From NCBI RefSeq assembly GCF_030272615.1, contig NC_081410.1, forward strand, positions 221,023,415 through 221,087,414: DNA of 64,000 nt, read 5' to 3'. The stretch comes from Cryptomeria japonica. Lineage: Eukaryota > Streptophyta > Pinopsida > Cupressales > Cupressaceae. The notes beneath the pieces were generated by a model. That model saw only the letters and a program-made list of their open reading frames with translations. It was not told where the DNA came from and searched no databases. Below, in pieces: positions 12,138 to 23,600 of this stretch (the stretch's first letter is position 1; every line of letters starts with the position of its first letter). The translations under genes and the position numbers were made by a program.

Positions 12138-12723
12138 GTAAATGCTCTTAAAAACTACCATTAGTTGTTTTGCTAAACTTAATGATTGCATATAACTTTA
12201 TAGCTTCATATTTTCTAGAGGAATATAGTAGTTTTTGTTTTTATACATTTTCTCCATTAGCTTGCACACATTACCAATATGTAAATTGAACCATGTAGAT
12301 TTGAACAATTTTCTTATTTGTATATGGTACCTTTTAATTTAGTAAATTTGTGAAAATTTCTAGGAAGTGGGATGAAATCTTGCAATGGTTTAGAGTCTAG
12401 ACAACCTTATATTGTTCAAATGTGTCATACAGTTACAATTTGTTGTGAATATGGGGCTTTTCTGTATTCATTTATATCAAGTTAATGTGCTTTAGCTTAA
12501 CTGCTGTAGGTTCCAAATGTTATTCTAATTGTGGCTAAATATTGTGATGCAACATTTATTTATATGGTCCACATCACTTTTAAAAGAAGTGCAGTTAAAG
12601 TTGTTAGCAGATTAAGATTGATATACACTGATAATTGACTAGTAAATAGAAATAATGCAGAACCATATAACTGAAGTAGAAATTGCAGAATAGACAAAGA
12701 CCAGCACATTACACAGGTTATCA
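12138..12723 (+). other. Intron 1, 5' part
   Basis: AT-rich intron sequence directly after the donor site. No gene, RNA gene or clear repeat was recognised. Confidence 0.5.
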
Positions 12724-12894
12724 TGCAATCATTATTGCTGAAACTAGATTATCCATTTCTCATCATTATTTATGCAAAATACAGATGTTTATCATGCTTC
12801 ACTGCCTAACCTGGTTGGCTGAACGACAACAATATGCTGAAGTAGAGGTCAAGGCTGGTGAGTATTCATATAAACCCATTGGCTACTACAACAT
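12724..12894. repeat. Direct repeat, copy 1 (possible old LTR fragment)
   Basis: Sequence starting TGCAATCATTATTGCTG is repeated imperfectly at 14191-14348 in the same orientation, including ATTTATGCAAAATAC and TAGAGGTCAAGG. The spacing of about 1.5 kb around gag-like antisense sequence fits the remains of a short LTR element, but no TG/CA ends or target duplication could be fixed. Confidence 0.55.
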
Positions 12895-13671
12895 CAAAGC
12901 CTTTACTTAGCCATGTAGTGATTTTGCAACCCTTTAGTAAAAAGGACTATCAACTTCCTCCCAAAAATATTAGATACCATAACTGAAGCCTTTGAAACTC
13001 TAACACATAAGCATCCATTGTACCATGTTGTTTCAATTGTGCCAACTCTTGGAACTATAACTCTAGATCTTTCTTGTCAAATCTATCTATAAGTCTTTGG
13101 CTGAATTCCACGTAGGAGTTAATGAGGTTATGACCTTGTGTCAACATGAACAACCCATGGTACCACCATTTGTGCGTATCACCTTGTAAGTATGAAGTGG
13201 CATACTTGATAGTTGATAGTTTTATTCTCAAACAAAGGTTTTAATGAAAAAAAGTGTCAAGTTTCTGAACCCATGATCTAGCAATGCAATTACTGAAACC
13301 ATTTAAAGTGGGAAGCGATAGCTTATCTAACCACTTCTACAAATCTTGGCTATTAGGGCGTCTTTCTCTTTTGGGTCTATTTCTTAGCTTGAGTTGACAG
13401 AAATCTTATAGAGACATGGCAGCATGAAATTCGTTACCTAATGACCCGTACTCATGCAACCACTCCACAGAATCTTATTCAACATTCTGTTGATTTCCTC
13501 TTGCTGCAGCTTCATTCTATAAAAATGTAGGCATTAGAGGCCTAGATGATGTTCCACTGGCTGCCTTGGAATTGTTACTAACTGGTATGCTAGTATTACT
13601 AGCTTCTCCATTATCCCTTTGATTACCTTTAGTGCTTGCATTATTCTGATTTGTATTCATATTCTACATCA

Positions 13672-13995
13672 TTACATCATCAAATGCACTAATTGTTTCC
13701 GTCTCCTAGAAAGATCATTCAAAGTTTGTATTGTGCTACCTTCATTCGGGTCCCATCTCTCACCCATGTTTCTTGTTTCTGCTTGTGCCTCAACTAAGAA
13801 ATTAGTGGGAATTTCTCCTTTTGGATTACCATAATGATTTGGTGGCCTTCTTAAATAATACCTGGTCACTCCTTCACTTGGTGCATATGAATTCTCTGGC
13901 TGCTTATAGCTAACTATTTCCCACTGGCTGGTAGGATACACTGCTTTGATACCACTATAAAATCGTTCTTCCAATTTTTTGTTTCCAACTTGCAA
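13672..13995 (-). pseudogene. Unrecognised reading frame between direct repeats
   Basis: A 107-codon frame rich in charged and proline residues (for example RYYLRRPPNHYGN and NDLSRRRKQLV). I do not recognise the family. It lies between the repeats at 12724 and 14191 and could be a leftover of a retroelement gag-like region. Flanking sequence in the same sense is broken by stops. It may equally be chance. Confidence 0.25.
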
Positions 13996-14190
13996 TATTT
14001 CTGATTCTTAGCTTGTAGATATTCTGTCAAGCACTTGGAATATATCATTTGTTGGAAAATTGTTTTGAGATGAAAGATTTGGATATATCATATAAACTAT
14101 AAATGCTTAATCTTTTACAATACCCAAATTGACTTGCAATGATATCAATAATGTGCATTATCAAGTAATAAAAATTATCATAAGAATTTC

Positions 14191-14348
14191 TGCAATCATT
14201 TTTGCTGGAAGCAGATTATCCATTTATCATCATTATTTATGCAAAATACTAAACTTTATCATGCTTTGCTGTCTAACCTAGTTGGTTGGACCATGGCAAT
14301 GTGCTAATTTAGAGGTCAAGGTTGGTGGGTATCCATATACTACAACTG
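14191..14348. repeat. Direct repeat, copy 2
   Basis: Partner of 12724-12894, same orientation, with many substitutions and a small deletion near its right end. Confidence 0.55.
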
Positions 14349-15877
14349 TGAAAGAGTATTCATCATCCCACTTGTAACCCTCATGCCTTTATCCTTTGAA
14401 TCATATAATGGTTTGGGTGGAAGCTATCATGAAATCTCAAGGGTGGCAGCAACTGAAATATATTCTTAGACCTGGTGCAGCCTTTATGGCTTTCCCATGA
14501 CCCCACATATGAGGGTTTCCTAGCTGAACGATTTCTTCTATTTGTGGTGACTTGAAATCTTTGTCATTCACATGCTCTTAGGCCAATCTTTGATCTGTGG
14601 ATTTGATGGTGCCTAACAATCCTCCAATATTGACAACAATGGTGTCGGCCAATATTAAATCTTGATGGTGGTAGGTAAAATATGATAGACGAAACTTTGT
14701 AGCAAGCATGAACATGCCCTCAACACCTTTGATTTGGGTTTCCTGATAATTTGTGGATAATGACTAGAATAACTGTCAAGCCTTTAATCATAGCAAATTT
14801 ATCATTGCTTGCAGTCTCAATAAATTTGCACATTAAGCGCCAATGTGAATCTTCTATGAATCTACTCGTATTGGCTAGGGAAGGTCTTTCACTTTCAAAA
14901 CCAATCTTCATTGTAAGTTTCCATACTAGGGCTGTAGAACTCTGCTCAACTCCGCAACCGAGGTTTCTAGAAAATAGCAAATGCCGAGAATGAATCAAGT
15001 GAGTCTATTCAACCTCCTTTTATAAATCCCTGTGGAACTTTACAAAAACTATATTTATAAAACACTTTTTAAATAATAGTCCTTTTTGCTCCATATAAGT
15101 GACTTTATACTCGAATTAAATAATTAATATAAGTTGTTTGTTGATTTTTGCTTTTTCAACTAGTTAACATTTAATTATTTAATTGTTAAATTATTTTCTT
15201 CACATCCAGCCAAAGTTACAAAAATATTAGAATTGACTGAAAATGAATTCTGACCATCCCAAAATAATAAAATATTCGTAAGTGCTCAAGAAATTGAACC
15301 TAAATTGGTGCTTTCCCTAAATAGCAATCTTCTCTAAGAAGTGTGGAGAGCTCACTTAATGTTGAAATTGTATCGCAAAGTACCATGGGATTTGCCTTGA
15401 ACTCCTAAACTCACTGCCACTATAGAAATTTGGTCAAAAAAATTCAGGCACTCTCCAAGAATGTTGGAGTTCCTAAAGATACTAGAAAGGCCACAAAAAG
15501 GGGACATTATAAATAAGTTATCTTGTAAAAAATTAGAAATTACCTGGCCCAAATCAAATTAATATTGTAAATCATTTCCTTTGTATTACTCTTTGGCCTA
15601 TGAGAAATTGGTATAGGCTAGAGGTCTTTTCCATGTCTCTATTTCCAAAAAGAGGACATGGTAATCAACCCTTCCTAGAATAAACAATTGTAGGTTGAGA
15701 TCAAATAATACCTTGTGAACACTATGAACCATGATGTAATATGTAGAATCTAGATCTTGTCCTTGTTAAGTGAAATAATTTCTGCCAATAACTATTATAA
15801 CATCTTCCATCTCTATTTTCTACAACATTGTTATGTAACCTTTGTAGCTTAATTACTTCTTTAGAAAAAAAATTGGG
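14349..15877 (+). other. Intron 1 sequence without clear gene
   Basis: Contains a minus-strand frame at 14720-14998 (92 codons, including RWRLMCKF-like residues and a hydrophobic run) that I do not recognise and that may belong to the degenerate element to its left. Nothing else is supported. Confidence 0.3.
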
Positions 15878-17057
15878 TGTAATGTCCCCTTTCTAGGTGA
15901 CAGGAGATGAGCAGAGGGTTGATCTATCACTCGAGTTCCCATAGGACAACCGGATGGTAAGGGCATAGAGCTTTGCCAGGGCTTTGTGAGCCATTTTGAG
16001 CGTTTACATGACAGTTCCTACTTTTTAGGGAGGTCTCCTATTTTTTAGGGAGATCTGGCAGTTGACTAGATGACCACCCAGGGGACCACGGAGTAGAGCA
16101 GGAGCCTTTTGAGTAGTTTCTGGAGTTTGGAGTGAGGTTCCTATTTTTTAGGGCGAGTTCCTATTTTTTAGGAGGAACTGCCAGTTAGCCTGCAGGACTC
16201 AGGTGGCATCGGTGACCGCAATGCTTTAGACGGAATTTAGATCTGAGTCCGAGATTGCATTTTATGAATAAATAAGGAAATATTTTATAAGTTATGGATT
16301 TAAATAAATTATATTAAAGTGATATTATAATCACTTTATAATAAAATAACTTATAATAAGTTGGCCCCTTTTTTCCTAGGCGTTTGAGGCATAAAATGTT
16401 GTAATAAAAAGGGGAAAACATTATAATAATAAAATATAATGCCTAAGGGGTTGATTTTTAAAGGAAGACTTGTATTTTATTAAAAATAATAAAGTGAAAT
16501 CATATAAACCCTAAAAGTGACGACCTAGGGTTTGGAGCCTTTTAAAAGGCATTTGGAGGTCATTCCTTGATTCATGTTTTACACACTTTCATCATTGGAG
16601 AAGTCTGCAATAGCAAGCTTCGGTTGGATTTCAGGTTGGGAACGAAAACTCTCAATCATTTACAGTGTTTGGACGCAAACCCACACACTTGCAGCATAGA
16701 AAGGAACCTCTTTCAGGTCATCGGGGGCCAAAATATTGAAGAACTAATACATTTACAGCAGGTCTGAGATAGCAATAGCAGATCTGGGCAGATAGGAAGA
16801 CATTCCCAGCAAAATAAGTATTAATTATTGCAGGCCGTACCTTCTATAGCAGGCCGTACCCCTCATCCTTGCCTGGAAATTCAGAATAAATAAATTGGAG
16901 GGTTTTAGTGTTGGTTTTTGTTTCAGAATTCATTGTCAACATTAAACATCAGCAGATCATCAAGTTTTTCAGGGAAATTGGGGCACATGAAGACTCCACG
17001 AGCATCTCATTGAGGAAAATTGCCAAAATTTGGGGGTCTTATCTGACAACCTTGGAG
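15878..17057 (+). repeat. LTR-like repeat with TGTAATGTCCCC terminus, interrupted by the gypsy element
   Basis: Starts TGTAATGTCCCC at 15878. It contains four to five copies of a TTCCTA(C/T)TTTTTAGGG phrase between about 16015 and 16172, often next to CTGCCAGTT or CTGGCAGTT. It then runs as transcribed-leader-like sequence to the gypsy insertion at 17058. The same 12-base start recurs in other repeats here. No open pol frame is present. It could be one LTR and leader of a decayed element; the right end is not visible. Confidence 0.45.
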
Positions 17058-17315
17058 TGTTTGCCCTCTCGGGTGAATAACTTAAGACATAAGGGACATA
17101 ACGCAGAATAATGCCGTAAATATCAGACAAGTGTAATAGATGTTCTATTCATCATAAGTGTGTTTTACAAGTTACATTCCGGAGTATAAAAGGGTACCGA
17201 GGGGGTGCGAGCGCCAACCGTCGCACCACAACTTCCACCCCTCGGTTGCCAACTAACCAAAACAATTACACATAATTAACTAATATTATGCCCGTGTACA
17301 ATAATGCCGCCAACA
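17058..17315 (-). repeat. Gypsy 3' LTR
   Basis: 258 bp, plus-strand limits TGTTTGCC and GCCGCCAACA. It differs from the copy at 26833-27090 at three transitions (contexts GCCGTAAAT, CACCACAAC, CCCCTCGG against GCCGCAAAT, CACCGCAAC, CCCTTCGG). Confidence 0.97.
17185..17192 (+). promoter_or_regulatory. TATA-like motif antisense to the gypsy LTR
   Basis: TATAAAAG reads on the plus strand, against the direction of the element. The same motif is at 26960-26967 in the other LTR. In the sense direction the counterpart is CTTTTATA, a weaker match. It could support antisense transcription, but this is inference. Confidence 0.35.
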
Positions 17316-17326
17316 TCATCCCCCCC
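17316..17326 (-). other. Polypurine tract of the gypsy element
   Basis: On the minus strand a G-run followed by ATGA abuts the TGTTGG start of the 3' LTR, as expected for the plus-strand primer. Confidence 0.75.
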
Positions 17327-17397
17327 AAAAAGAAAAGTCGTCTCCAGGCGACTTACAAAAATGGAGATAATGCAACCTATACAAGATATCGGAAAGA

Positions 17398-19875
17398 CTA
17401 GGGAGGGGGCTGAGAAAGCGTCCCTGAAGTAGAAGTGTGAGATGGCGGTGTCTGGGCTGCCAAGCGGGAACGAAGCTCATACACCTGCTGAGTGCGTGCA
17501 GCCACATCCCGTTCCACCACGAGGACCTTCTCTAGAGCTGTCTTCACCATGTGTGCTGCCTCCAGTAACTCCTTCTCCTTGGTATCCACTGCCTCCGTCG
17601 CGCAGGCCAACCGTGTCTGCTCGGCTGCCAGGTGGCCCTCCACCTCGGCCTTCGCTGTCTGGACCTCAGCTGTCTCTGTGCGGGCCACCTCTAGCTGGGC
17701 CAACAACTGCGCCCTCTCGGCTGCCCATGAGGCCTGCTGACTGGCCACCTCGCTCTCCAACGCTACTCGGGAAGCCTCCCTGACTGCAGACTCCTGCTGT
17801 GTATGCCTCAATGTATAATAGGCATCCCTGTAGACCTGCTCGATCTCGCGGACAACTGCCGTCACCCGACCCTCCACAACGGGCTGACGCAGCCTCCAGG
17901 CCTGGAGCATCTCCTCTGTCTCCGTAGTCAGCCACCCCTGAGACTTAAAGCAGGTAGCAAAGGCTGGCGGGCAGTCCACCCGCATAAACTGTAGGACCTG
18001 CTCGAGCTCCACCACCACCTGCTGCAATGCTTGCGTCTGGGTGGCGGCCACTACCCGCCTACCCCTCGTTACCATATCAGCCATGTCCGCGAGATAAGTC
18101 TCAACATCCTCTCACACCTGTGCCGAAGACTGGGAAATCCCTGGTGGAGCGGTCACTACTGTAGCCTGCTGCGAAGGTACCGCCTCCGCCACCGAAGGTG
18201 CACCATCTCCTGGTGCCTGCCCAGAGGCGACCTCCCTTGCCTCGTGCCCAACGGTGAGTCCATGTGCCTCCCCTGACGAGTCATCCAAGTGGACTACCTC
18301 CGCTCCCGTCTCTCGACGCGGTGAAAATACAACAGCTCCCTCCGGTTGTGCCAGTGTCATCTGAAACCGCTGTGTGAGCCAGCTCTGCATAGCCTCGAGG
18401 TCAACACGCATCTCTGTGACTGGGGGATGGGTCGCTGTGGTCGGCTCCTCCAACAACGAAGCAGAAACAGTCACCACGGCGTCACCACCCACGACCTCCA
18501 ACCGCACGTGAGACTCGGTAGCCTCCACCTCCGTCGGCCCCTGCTCGACCACTACCCGGTGCGGTGACTCCTCGGTCCCTGACTTTGCCATGTCCTCGGT
18601 AAGTGCCGCTGTGGCTGGGCCCGACGGTGCTTCCTGTTGCTCGTGCTGGAGGGGACCCAATGTAACAGGCGTATGGCTCTGCCCGAAGGCCGGAATACAA
18701 GTGCCGCCTACTCCAGATGCTGGCATAGTCGTGCCCATCGGTAACAGAGGTGGGGCAAACCGGACGCGTACAGGCTCCTCCGTTGCCTGACCGCTATCGT
18801 CCTCCTCATCTTCCTCCTCCGAATCCTCCGTGCTGCTGGACTCCCTCCCGCTGTAAGGCTCCCCTGAGGCCGAGGCCATATCCACCGCCCGTTTCCGCTT
18901 CGCGGAAGAGTGCCCAATGTCCAAGTGCCTCCAATACATGATTGGAGGCTCTCCCGCTGCCAACGGTCCCTGCGGCCGTACCTCCAACTCATCCTCTAGC
19001 ACTACTTCCCGCATGGCCTCCAAGAATAACCCTATAGCATAATGAGGCATGTAGAATGTGCGATGCTGGAGCGTCAGAAACTCATACATACGCTCTGCCA
19101 GTAACACTGCCCAGTCATACACGATGCCATTCATCAGCCCATTCATCAGCATAATCTGAGGGAGGGCAATGTCCGACGCCCTACCCGACCCTGTCAATCT
19201 GCTCTTGATAACATCCATGATGCACCTCCAGTGGCCCTCCGCAACAAAAGTCTTGTGGATTCCCCGACTCTTCGTGGCTCTAGCCACGCTGTCCAACTCC
19301 GCTGTGGTCAAATTTCGGGAGACTAATTTAATCCACCGCTCCTTCTCCTCCTGTGTCATCTCCTTGGCCTTCAGGTCTATTTTCTTGCCCTGGCTGCCCG
19401 GAATGCCGAATACCCTCGTGAAATCCCTCGCTTTGAAGGATATAGTGACATCCCTCCGGAGGTATTCAAATGTGCTGGTGCATGTATGTCTGTTGAAGGT
19501 GTCCACCATGAAGCGTAGGGCACCCTCGTACTCCCAGATAGGGAACACAGGCATCCGGATAGCCCACTCTACCTGTGCCTTCCGGAGGTTTTGCTTTACC
19601 AGGTCATTATCGGGGGTATCCTGCCACCATTTGCGGCATTCCAATCCATTCAGGCCCTCGAAAGTAATATTCTGTGGCGTCACTGTGTTTTTCGCACTTG
19701 CGGCAACCTGTGGTGTTTTCTGTTTTTGTTTTTGCCGAGCGCTGACGTCCATGGTGCCGCCTGCAACACGCACTCCTGAAGCTAAAATCCTGATATTGCT
19801 ACCTCTATTCTTCTGGCTGCTGCTGGAAGAAGCGTGCAGCTGTTTCTTCCAACTCCTCTTCTCGGCTGAATCCAT
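17398..19875 (-). pseudogene. Accessory protein of the gypsy element, one in-frame TGA
   Basis: One continuous frame of about 825 codons starting MDSAEKRSWKKQ, broken only by TGA at 18112-18114. It lies downstream of pol in the same sense. The N-terminal part has basic clusters (RQKQKQK). A globular region follows with DVTISFKARDFTRVFGIPG, GHWRCIMDVIKSRL and HRTFYMPHYAIGLFL, resembling the putative plant transposon protein domains known from other plant elements. Then come an acidic run (DSEEEDEEDD) and a proline/alanine-rich middle. After the TGA a 228-codon tail is rich in heptad-like alanine, leucine and glutamate (QLLAQLEVARTETAEVQ), a likely coiled coil. Codons on both sides of the TGA keep the same style, so the stop looks like a recent CGA-to-TGA change. 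The biochemical role is unknown; a nuclear or structural protein is possible. Confidence 0.75.
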
Positions 19876-20691
19876 TGATCTCCCCGTAACTGATTTGTTT
19901 AGAAAAAATCCACCCTTCGTAACGGCCCTCTCTTTTTGGCTGCCGCCGTGCGGCTGGTCTACCTGTGGCTCTTATTCTTCCCTTTGTGGCTGCTGCGCAT
20001 AACCCTTGCTGTGGCTGCGTGGAATTGTGCGGACTTGGTGTGGCCGTGCGGTGGTAACTACCTCCAAAAAAAAAAAACGCACGACACGTGTACTGTCCGC
20101 TAGGCGATGCCGCTCCTCCCGTTTTCTTTGTTGGCCAGCGTCTTCTTTCCTTCTCCCTTCGGCGTGGTGTCTCCCTCGGTGTGCGGCGTTTCAATCATGC
20201 GACGCTTTATGCTTCTCGCAGCCTTTGGTGGCTACCTTGGTTCCCTTCGGCAGTGTCTCCTTGTTTCCCTTCGGCGGTGTCCGGCGTCCTTGTTTCTTCT
20301 ATCCTCGGCGGTGTCTTGTTTCCTTTGTTCGGTTTATAGCTTGTGCGGCGTTTATATTCTTTTTCGTGCGCTGCGCGGGGTGTCTCCTTCGTTCGGTGCG
20401 CGTGGTGTCTCCTCCCTTTCCCTTCGACGATGTCTCTTCCCTTTCCCTTTGGCGATGTCTCTTCCCTTTCCCTTCGGCGTGGCCTTTTATGTTTGCGTGG
20501 CTTCCACCGTCGGTGGCTTCCACCGTCGGTGGTGCCACCGTCGGTGGTGCCACCGTCGGTGGTGCCACTTGCGGTGTCCACCGTACGGTGGTCACTTTTT
20601 TTTTTTTCATATATATTTTTTTCAATTTTCTTTTTTATATATATATTTTTTTTCGAATTTTTCTTTTATATATACTTTTTTTTCAAATTTT
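19876..20691 (-). other. Spacer between pol and accessory ORF with palindromic repeats
   Basis: Non-coding in the sense direction. It contains pyrimidine-rich phrases repeated as CTTTCCCTTCGGCG (about 20270-20480), then four to five copies of a 15-bp unit built on the palindrome CCACCGTCGGTGG (20508-20590), then T-rich ATATA runs to 20700. It could hold a promoter or other signal for the accessory ORF, which is inference. Long plus-strand frames across it are explained by composition. Confidence 0.6.
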
Positions 20692-23600
20692 CTAATTTTT
20701 AGGAGCGGCTGACTGACTGGGGGTTCCCGGTTCCCTCCGTTCGTGATAGATTTTCAGTTTCGACCCGTTGACTGCGTCTGGTATCTCCTTCCCATCCAGC
20801 GTCCATAACTTTATCGCCCCGTTCGTGTTGACCTCACGTATCCGGAAGGCCCCTAACCATCGGACTTTGAATTTCCCCGGTTTAATTTCGTTCCTCCCGT
20901 TGAATTTTAACACCAGCTGTCCGGGAGTAAAATTCATTCGCCGGAGGTGCTTGTCGTGCCACACCTTCCGTCTTTGCTGGGCTGTTTCTGTCGCCCACTG
21001 AGCCATCATCCTTCGCTCGTCCAATTTGTTCAACGCGTACAACCTCTCCCTCAGGCTTTCCATGTCGCCAAGGCGATTATCGATGGCAATCCGCAGACTT
21101 GGTACCATGAATTCAACTGGCACCACGGCTTCTTGTCCATACATCAGCTGGAAAGGAGTCTGTCCAGTAGTTACTTTGTAGGTCGTTCGGTATGCCCAAA
21201 GTACTGACGGCAGGCGCTCCTCCCAGTCATCCTTCTCCACTCCGCAAGACTTATATATCACCGACATTATTATTTTATTTGTGGCCTCCGCTTGGCCATT
21301 GGCACGTGGGTAGTACGGACTTGAGAATGAGTGAAAAATCTTGAAGTCTGATGTCAACCGGTGTATGACATGGTTCACGAAGTGTCCTCCCCGGTCACTG
21401 GTCAACTGAATAGGTATACCATATCTTGTAATGATTTGTTCATATATAAACTTCGCTGTGCTTACTGCCGAATTATCCTGGAGGGCCCTTGCCTCCACCC
21501 ACTTGGTCAAGTATTCTGTCGCAACTATAATGTATCGGCACCGTCGTGTGCGGCTGGCCTTAAGAGGACCTACAAAGTCGAGTCCCCATCGCTCAAAAAG
21601 TTTTTGTGCATGCGACGGGTTGAGGGGCATGAAGTCCCGCTTCAGAGGTTTGCCCGCCCGCTAGCAAGTGTCACACCGCACGACCCACTCCCTAGCATCG
21701 TGATATACTGTTGGCCACCATAGTCCTGCGAGAAGCACCTTTCGGGCTGTGGTGTCTGGACCCATGTGTCCACCTGCGGGCCCTTTGTGTGCCTCCCTTA
21801 GTACACTCGAGACTTCTTCCTCCATGACACAACGCCTTAATATCTGGTCCGGCCCCATCTTGTAAAGTAACCCGTTGATGAGCGAAAAGGTCCTGCTCCA
21901 TAATGCGAGTTTTCTTCGTTCCCCTGGAAGCATACCCTCCGGAAATCGGGACGTCGATAGGTACTCTCGAATCGTTTTGTACCACGAAGGGAGCACGGCT
22001 ATTTGGAACAAGTGTGCATCCGGGAAATCATCATTTACTCCCTCTGGAGGTTCCCCTGACTTAATCCGCGACAGCTGGTCGGCTATGACATGGCTTCGCC
22101 CTGGTCTCACCACAATTAAAAATGTGAACTCCTGTAGTAGCAATAGCCAACGACTTATCCTCCCCTGGATAATGGGCTTGTTTACTAAATACATGAGTGC
22201 CTGGTGGTCTACGTAAAATGTGAATGGTGTGGCCAGGAGGTAATGACGGAATTTCTGTACTGCATAGACCATGCCGAGTGCTTCACGTTCTGTGGTACTA
22301 TAGTTTTTCTCCGCCTTCGAGAGCAATCTGCTAGCAAAATAAATGGGGTGGTCCAGCCCGTGTCTGCCTACTTGGGCTAATGTAGCCCCGATAGCATAGT
22401 TTGAGGCATCTACGTGAACGTGGAATTCCTTATCCCAGTTCGGGTATGCCAGTATGGGCGCTGCCATCAACCTTGTCTTCAGCTCTTTGAAGGCCTTGCT
22501 CTGTGGCTCTGCCCAACTGTATGGTTCCCCTTTCCTTGTCAATTGATCCAACGGGTGGGACACCTCCGCGAAGTTCTTGATAAACCTCCTGTAGTACCCC
22601 ACATGACCAAGGAAGGACTTTACCCCCGTGACGTCCGTCGGAGGCTCCATTTCTACTATTACCCGAATCTTGTCTGGGTCCGTTTTCAATCCTTCTTTAC
22701 ACACAATGTGTCCCAGCAATCTCCCCTGTGGTACCATGAATCTACATTTCTTCGGGTTGAGGGCCAATCGTGCCCTCCGACACCTTTCTAAGCACTCTCC
22801 CAGAGTTTTTAAGTGGATGTCCTGTTCACTGTAAATAGACCAATCATCCAGGAATGCTTTGAAGTTCCCCACCGACATCCTTTCGAAGATGTGCAGGATG
22901 ATGCGTTGAAAGGTGGCAGGCGCATTGCATAGACCGAAGGGCATTCGGTTGTATGCGTACACACCGTCCTCCACCACGAAGGTTGTTTTCAGCTTATCTT
23001 CCTCCGCGATGGATATCTGGTTGTAACCAGAGAACCCATCCATGAAGGAATAGATTTCGTGCCCAGCTACTTCCTCCAAGATGCTATTTGTGAAGGGTAT
23101 GGGAAACGGGTCTTTAACGGTGACAGCGTTTAGGCATCGGAAATCTACACAGATCCGGATCTGATTGGCCTCTTTCTTGAGGGAAATCACAATGGGGGAC
23201 ACCCATTCGCTTGTCTGTACTCTGAAGATTATGCCCGCTTCCAACATCCGCTCAATTTCATCGTTCACTCGCACAGCATAATTTTTGTTCATTCGGTACG
23301 GCCGCTTCCTCACTGGCTGGGCTCCTGGTACCAACGTTATTCGGTGCACACATAACTCTGGGGGCACGCCCTTCAAGTCCTTGTATGTCCATGCAAAGAC
23401 ATCCTTGTATTCTAGGAAAATTTTGAAGGCTGTGGCCTTCAACACTGGATTCCAATCATCTCCGACCAGGATGATCTTGGGGTCACTTGTCTCCCCGAGA
23501 TTCATTTCCTTTAACGTGGCTTCCTGATACTTAATAGGCTCCCCTTCTGGAAATTGGTGTGCCGGCGCCTCATTCACTGCTGCCTCCCCTTCCTTATACT

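Noticed and set aside
19169-20712. Long plus-strand ORFs (277, 229 and 201 codons) in the gypsy element
   Set aside because: They are antisense to the accessory gene or lie across a low-complexity spacer, and have no family resemblance.
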